Shown here one piece after another: positions 58,713 to 64,000 of a DNA stretch of 64,000 nt (within the stretch, counting starts at the first letter, position 1; each line of letters opens with the position of its first letter). The notes below the pieces were generated by a model. The model was not told the origin of the DNA. It saw only the letters and a list, made by a program, of their open reading frames with translations, and did no database searches. The DNA comes from Micropterus salmoides (Eukaryota; Chordata; Actinopteri; Centrarchiformes; Centrarchidae), in the NCBI RefSeq assembly GCF_014851395.1, contig NW_024041150.1, positions 47,062,416-47,126,415 of the forward strand. The letters run 5' to 3'. The translations under genes and the position numbers were made by a program.

Positions 58713-60417
58713 CAGAGGGCTGTTTCACAAAAGCAGAATTTAGAAATCCAGGATAAGAGATAAAGCTAGGCTTGACATAGTCCAATCAGGGCATCCTGGC
58801 TTAATTATGGCCAAACCAGGCTCAGAAGGTGCAACTACGTCAAGCCAGGTGTAAATAATTCAGATAAATACACGTCAACAGCTTTCAAGAGAACACGCTG
58901 TCGATCACACATTCATTGATGCTGAAATGGAAAAGACGTGTGCAGCGTACTTTATTTGCTGTTACTGTGTGTAAAGGTTTTTGATAAAAAAATGCACATA
59001 ATATAAAAAAAAGAAAGAAACACGGCCGCAGTATTTAAACAGCGAGGAAAAAGCGTGGCAGACAATAGAGGGCCGACTTAATAAGTAAGTAGCTAAAAGA
59101 ATCACTGCTCCTAACTGAAACTGTAAATTATAACGTTAATATGGATGGTAACTTTATGTTATGAATGTTAATGTCACTCATCAAATGTATTAATTACAAC
59201 CACTAATCAACATACTTTCTATTCAACTGAATTTTATTTATATAGCAGCAGTTCTTTTCCTCATAGTATTACCCATTTAACCCCATTTTGAAATTCAATG
59301 CCGAGATATTAAAGACTTAATTTTCAGACTTCTCAAGAAATATTTAATTATTTTATATAAATTTTATTTATATAAAAAGGAAACACAAAACTCAGCTGGC
59401 AGGTGACAATTCAAAATATAAAAATATAATGCAGTGTCAGCAGCTTGTTCATTTAGCTTTACCTTTCTTCTATGTTTGCACTGCATGTTTTCTTAAAGCC
59501 TTTTCAGTTATTTACCATTTTATATTGACTTAGATATGGAGATAAAAAGAAGCACTGAGGACATTGGAAATCCAGCAACTACAAAGAGAAGTGATTTAGT
59601 GAACTAGACGTTCACTGTAAGCCTGACTGTAACACAATGCACTGCGGTAATCATTGTTTTCAACACACACGCAGTTGTTTCATGAATAAACGGTGCACAA
59701 TATATCCTCCTTATTGAAGTAGGACTGTAATTTGAGAGATTTTTAAAATGACACAGGAATCCTACATAGTGTGCGTGAGCTTCTTGAGTGACACATGATG
59801 TCCGGTGCTTTTAAGGCACAGTATAACATTATTATTAAGAGCTGTGATGTTTTTAGCTTCACACATTCAGTCGGTCCACAATTGGCTGCCACACTTTCTT
59901 TCGCTGGTTTGTTGCTGTACCCGTGTTACTTTTTCTTTTATTTATCCTTTTTTATTATTTTTATTTTTTACAAGTGCTTTCATTCCACATAAACCTCCTC
60001 GCTGGTGCTCATTGTGTGCAAAATATGGTGTGTGCATCTTCTCCAGTTATGAAACCTAATAACCCCAACCTACTGATTTTAATACAGGCTGATGAAAAAC
60101 ACCAAGGCCTACATAAGAACACGGAATGACTGAAAAAAGCACTTTGGTTTCTGATCAGAACAGATAAGACACCAGGATTAACTAATCCTGGCTGTTAGCC
60201 TGGCCTGCAGGAGGCTAGCTGCACAGAATAAATCGCCATGGTAACTTATGTGCTACTGCATTCGTGAAACCGAGTCAAGGCTTAATTCAGCCAGGATATC
60301 TGGAAAAGCCCTCAGGGTTAGCTGGAGGAGCCAGTTAGCAGAGGTTATTCCCCATCTTACATTAAACAAAGGCATGCTGCTTGTTTTAGGTTGTTTGTTG
60401 TTGTTGTTGCAGTCCAG

Positions 60418-60910
60418 CACTGCGTCTTTGTCTTCTGCACTGCGTCTTTGTCTTCTGCACTGCGTCTTTGTCTTCAGCACTGCGTCTTCAGCACTGCGTC
60501 TTCTGCACTGCGTCTTCGTCTTCTGCACTGAGTCTTCGTCTTCTGCACTGCGTCTTCGTCTTCTGCACTGCGTCTTCGTCTTCTGCACTGTGTCTTCTGC
60601 ACTGCGTCTTCTGCACTGCGTCTTCTGCACTGTGTCTTCGTCTTCTGCACTGTGTCTTCGTCTTCTGCACTGTGTCTTCTGCACTGTGTCTTCTGCACTG
60701 CGTCTTCTGCACTGCGTCTTCGTCTTCTGCATTGCGTCTTTGTCTTCTGCACTGCGTCTTCTGCACTGCGTCTTTGTCTTCTGCACTGCGTCTTTGTCTT
60801 CTGCACTGCGTCTTTGTCTTCTGCACTGCGTCTTCTGCACTGCGTCTTCTGCACTGCGTCTTCGTCTTCTGCACTGCGTCTTCTGCACTGCGTCTTCGTC
60901 TTCTGCGTCT
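60418..60910. repeat. 14/20-bp minisatellite in the loop of the fold-back element
   Basis: Units of CTGCACTGCGTCTT (14 bp) with an optional CGTCTT or TGTCTT insert (20 bp). The unit has no stop codon in several frames of either strand, which explains overlapping open frames of up to 234 codons on both strands. None is credible as a protein. Confidence 0.97.
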
Positions 60911-61335
60911 TCACGGCGCCGTCAATTCGGAAACATTCTACCTGTGAGCTGAGATCAATAGTGTCTGTCAGTAGAGAAGTTAGCAGACAGACAGCGATGG
61001 ACTTCACATGACATGTGATTCTTTTGATCGGTGGACCCTTGCAGACTAAAGGAATATACATTTACATTTACTCATTTGGCAGATAATCAAGGAACGCACA
61101 CATTCGGACTTAACGAGCGCCTCAAAGGTAGCAAGAGTCGGCACTTTTTCCTTTCCTCTCTTGTACCGTGCAGGTCACGCCGGTAAATCTATAGGAATTA
61201 GACTTTGGGGCTCGTTGTTTCCATTAAATGAACTGAACGACTGAATTATGGAGAATCTAACTGAACTAAATTAAAGAAATAGGTGCCAGTACCTGTTCTC
61301 CATTGTTTCATTTGTTATTTAACATTTCTTGTTGC
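60911..61335. other. Loop of the fold-back element, unassigned
   Basis: No gene or RNA recognised. Confidence 0.4.
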
Positions 61336-61430
61336 TATTTTTCAGAACATTTTTGACAAAAGCTTTCAAAAAGTGATGGAGACATTCTGATCCTGACCTG
61401 TCCCCAGTGTAAATGACACCTATCTGTCAA
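61336..61430 (-). repeat. Dispersed element A, minus-strand copy
   Basis: Contains AAAAGTGATGGAGACA and TCCCCAGTGTAAATGACACC, the reverse complement of words at 15,097-15,190. Confidence 0.6.
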
Positions 61431-62784
61431 TAGGCGGGACAGAGGAGAGGACCGGCAGCCTGGGAGAAGTCCCGGTACAAGTAAAATGTGGAGGTGTCGG
61501 TACTAATATTTGTATTAACGATCTAAGCAGCTTAGAAGCAGCTAAAGCGGGCGACCCTGCAGGGTTTAAGAGGTTTTATACATCTAAAGAACTTCTATAA
61601 AAACCAGACCAGGCTTCTAATGGAGACCTGCGTTTATTTGTCAAAATGTGTTTCCACACCAGGCCAGTAAAGGAGTTAGGCGGGCGACTGTTTGGGACTC
61701 AGCTATTAATTGAAGTTTTACGGTAAACTAAATCACATTTTCTACACTTTAATGCACATTTTGTTGCTTGACGAGACCATAAAAGTAGTAGCACATAAGT
61801 TACCGTGGCGATTTATTCTGTGCAGCTAGCCTCCTGCAGACCAGGCTAACAGCCAGGATTAGTCAATCCTGGTGTTTTATCTGTTCAGTCAGCGGTCACG
61901 CTGATGAGAAACCAAAGTGCTTTTTCAGTTATTCCGTGTTCTTATTGTGCATATTTTTCATTAGCCTGCATTAAAAGAGCAGTTTGTGGTTAGAAGATTT
62001 CATAACTGGAGAAGACGCGTGCACCATACTTTGCAAACAATGAGGAGGTTTAGGTGGAATAAAAGCACGTAACATGTAAAAATGATAAAATATAAAGTAA
62101 AAAGTTACACGGGCACAGTAATATGACTGCTCTTAACTGAAACTGTTATAATTTAACGTTATATTGTGCCTTAAAAATGAGCACCGGACGTTAATATGTC
62201 ACTGAAGAAATGTATAGCACACACACTGTGTAGGCAATAGATACATAGATCACTGCCTCTTTTTATCTCCATAACTAGGTCCAAGTTTTGGTGATATTTT
62301 ATTTTGTTAATCTTTTGAAAGTGTGTGCAGTTCAGACATTCAGACAGTTTGTAAAACACTTATCAATGAGCACAGCAGGAAGTGTTCACCTGTGGGTGTC
62401 CTTCAGGTAAAACTTACTATATTGCCAGACTGCAGGACTACAGCCTCAGGGTCAAGTTACAAATATGATGCAGTATTCCTATGAGCACCACATCACTGAC
62501 TTCTTATCCATTTTCCACATTGTCCAAGTACATTATTTTCACCCAAAATTGAGAGGCCTCCAGCCTCCCTGCCAAGGCCTACAATATATATAAATGCTTT
62601 AAGAAATGTGCACAATAAGAAAACATGCAATGCAATGTAGGCATAGAAAAAACAAATGTGCATTGTTCAAGAGAAGCAACTCCTGAGCCTGGTTTGATAA
62701 AGCCAGGATGCACTGATCCCACTAAGCCTTGCTTTATCTGTTATCCTGGATTTCTACATTCTGCTTTTGTGAAACATCCCTCTG

Positions 62785-63239
62785 GTCTGCGTTAGAAATG
62801 TCACTTTTCTGACCGCTTTTCCTTGGACTCGATGGAAACCCTCACGAGGCAAAACAATTCAATGCTTTACAAAGAGTAAAGTTTCCTGTCCAACACAGAA
62901 TCACACCTCTTCAGAGAGGATGTTTTTTTAAGTGTAGGTACATTTAACCATCAGTTACTCTAAAGGAAGTCACAACAAAATATATGGTTGTTAAAAACGG
63001 AAAGAATAGAAATAGGATCGAAATGTAGAAATGATAATAATATAATGGGGAATAAAGCAATGAAGAAGTACAGGAAGTTGGGCTATTTACTGTCAGTACT
63101 AATTAAATAAAAATAAGGAATTGAACCTGGGGCTATAGAATGAATCATATTCAGACATAAGTATATAGAGTTTCCTGCTATGGTCTTTATTATAATTGTT
63201 AAGTGGAGAATTTTAGTGCTATGGGCTGATTTTGTCTCA
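62785..63239. other. Unassigned AT-rich DNA
   Basis: Nothing supported. Confidence 0.4.
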
Positions 63240-63242
63240 CTA

Positions 63243-63650
63243 GAACCTGAATTTGAATCTTTTAATTTGAATAATTTAGAACTGAATCTGAATCATTTAG
63301 AACCTGATTTTGAATCATTTAGAACTGAATATGAATCATTTAGAACCTGAATTTGAATCATTTAGAACCTGAATATGAATCATTTAGAACCTGAATTTGA
63401 ATCATTTAAAACCTGAATTTGAATCATTTAAAACCTGAATTTGAATCATTTAGAACTGAATTTGAATCATTTAAAACCTGAATTTGAATCATTTAGAACT
63501 GAATTTGAATCATTTAAAACCTGAATTTGAATCATTTAGAACTGAATTTGAATCATTTAGAACTGAATTTGAATCATTTAAAAGTGAATTTGAATCATTT
63601 AGAACTGAATTTGAAGTGCCCAACTTGAATAATTGCTTTAAAAAACTGAA
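63243..63650. repeat. 21/22-bp minisatellite
   Basis: About 18 units of GAATTTGAATCATTTAGAAC(C)T, 22 bp at the left and mostly 21 bp at the right. The 21-bp part gives a 7-residue periodic frame (FESFRTE). It fades into similar AACTTGAATAA-type sequence up to about 63,760. Confidence 0.93.
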
Positions 63651-64000
63651 TTTGAATTGCATAATTTGAATTTATATTGTTTAACTTGAATAACTGAATA
63701 GCATCATTTGAAACTGAATTTATTAATTTGAAACTGAATTCCAATAAACTTGAAACTGAATATAATATTATTATTATCTGTTGCAGCTGAAACTGTATTT
63801 GAGCCCCACTATAAATTCAACTCTTTATGTAGTTTCACTTTCAGTTCTCTAAATTCAATTTCAGTCTGCAAGATTCAGTTTTAAGGTCACAGGCAGGTCA
63901 AGGTCCTTGAGGAAGAGCAATCGAGTGCAGATGCACAGAGCGTCTTTTCGGCCAATCAGCACGTTAGTTTTTGACCATTTCCTGTATTCCACATCGGCAG
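63651..64000. other. Unassigned end of window
   Basis: Degenerate continuation of the AT-rich repeat to about 63,870, then sequence with no recognised feature. Confidence 0.4.

Larger units (their letters stand above)
58713..62784. mobile_element. 4.07-kb fold-back DNA element
   Basis: The ends are CAGAGGGCTGTTTCACAAAA and, inverted, TTTTGTGAAACATCCCTCTG. Inverted similarity continues inward with many indels. The left arm runs to about 60,256 and the right arm from about 61,787. Matched blocks include AGAAATCCAGGATAA near the ends, GGAGATAAAAAGA (59,539 / 62,262), GTGCTTTTAAGGCACA (59,804 / 62,165), AACACGGAATGACTGAAAAA (60,118 / 61,918) and GGTAACTTATGTGCTACT (60,239 / 61,787). The word AATCCTGG/CCAGGATT recurs near both ends and near the inner ends of the arms. 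No transposase frame is present. A minisatellite and a dispersed repeat sit in the loop. Superfamily and target duplication are not resolved. Confidence 0.8.

Noticed and set aside
60248..61061. Overlapping proteins of 119-234 codons on both strands
   Set aside because: Product of the 14/20-bp minisatellite.
63484..63669. 61-codon repeat protein with FESFRTE periodicity
   Set aside because: It follows from the 21-bp minisatellite unit, and adjoining 22-bp units break the frame.

Overview
The window looks like nuclear DNA of a teleost fish, probably a percomorph. The reasons are intron-split immunoglobulin V-set exons of the butyrophilin/MOG/CD276-like type, a dense mixture of fish-type retroelements (L2, Tx1, I/Nimb-like, L1, BEL/Pao, Ty3/gypsy, DIRS-like), tRNA-derived SINEs with an L2-type tail, hAT-like and fold-back DNA elements, and many minisatellites. 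Nothing in it is bacterial. No complete single-exon host gene is present. Most open frames in the window are by-products of tandem repeats or pieces of dead transposons. Family names are recognised from sequence motifs by eye, and no database was searched.

Layout. 1-11,919 is a 34-bp satellite with a higher-order period of about 1.6-2.06 kb. 11,920-18,100 is mostly unassigned AT-rich DNA with repeat fragments. 18,238-26,320 holds two phase-1 exons that together encode a split signal peptide. Their intron carries a 32/25-bp minisatellite, SINE pieces, a BEL/Pao remnant with a probable LTR, and a 17-bp minisatellite that runs into the splice acceptor. 26,356-31,690 is stacked DNA transposons, an L1 ORF1 fragment and a 0.93-kb fold-back element. 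32,628-37,135 is a LINE of the 2A/APE-endonuclease/RT type that contains a near-perfect palindrome (two arms of 1,162 bp, 28-bp centre). 37,396-47,880 is a run of LINE pieces: a LINE endonuclease piece, a DIRS-like RT piece, a SINE, an L2 RT frame, a Tx1 ORF1/ORF2 piece on the minus strand, and an I/Nimb-like LINE.

49,139-58,284 is the immune-gene part: a second signal-peptide exon, a V-set exon, a probable transmembrane exon, a minus-strand gypsy remnant, then three related V-type exons. The first of the three is intact, the second has lost the first disulfide cysteine and is frameshifted, and the third is chimeric. Two arrays of the same 40-bp minisatellite lie at either side of this V-exon cluster. 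58,713-62,784 is a 4.07-kb fold-back DNA element with a minisatellite in its loop. The window ends in a 21/22-bp minisatellite and unassigned DNA.

How the host parts may work together: all V and signal exons begin or end in phase 1, so they are interchangeable cassettes. The simplest model is a membrane receptor made of signal peptide (49,139), V-set domain (52,884) and transmembrane segment (53,447). The exons at 18,238 and 26,279 would be either an alternative 5' end or the remains of a neighbouring paralogue. Transcript data would be needed to decide.
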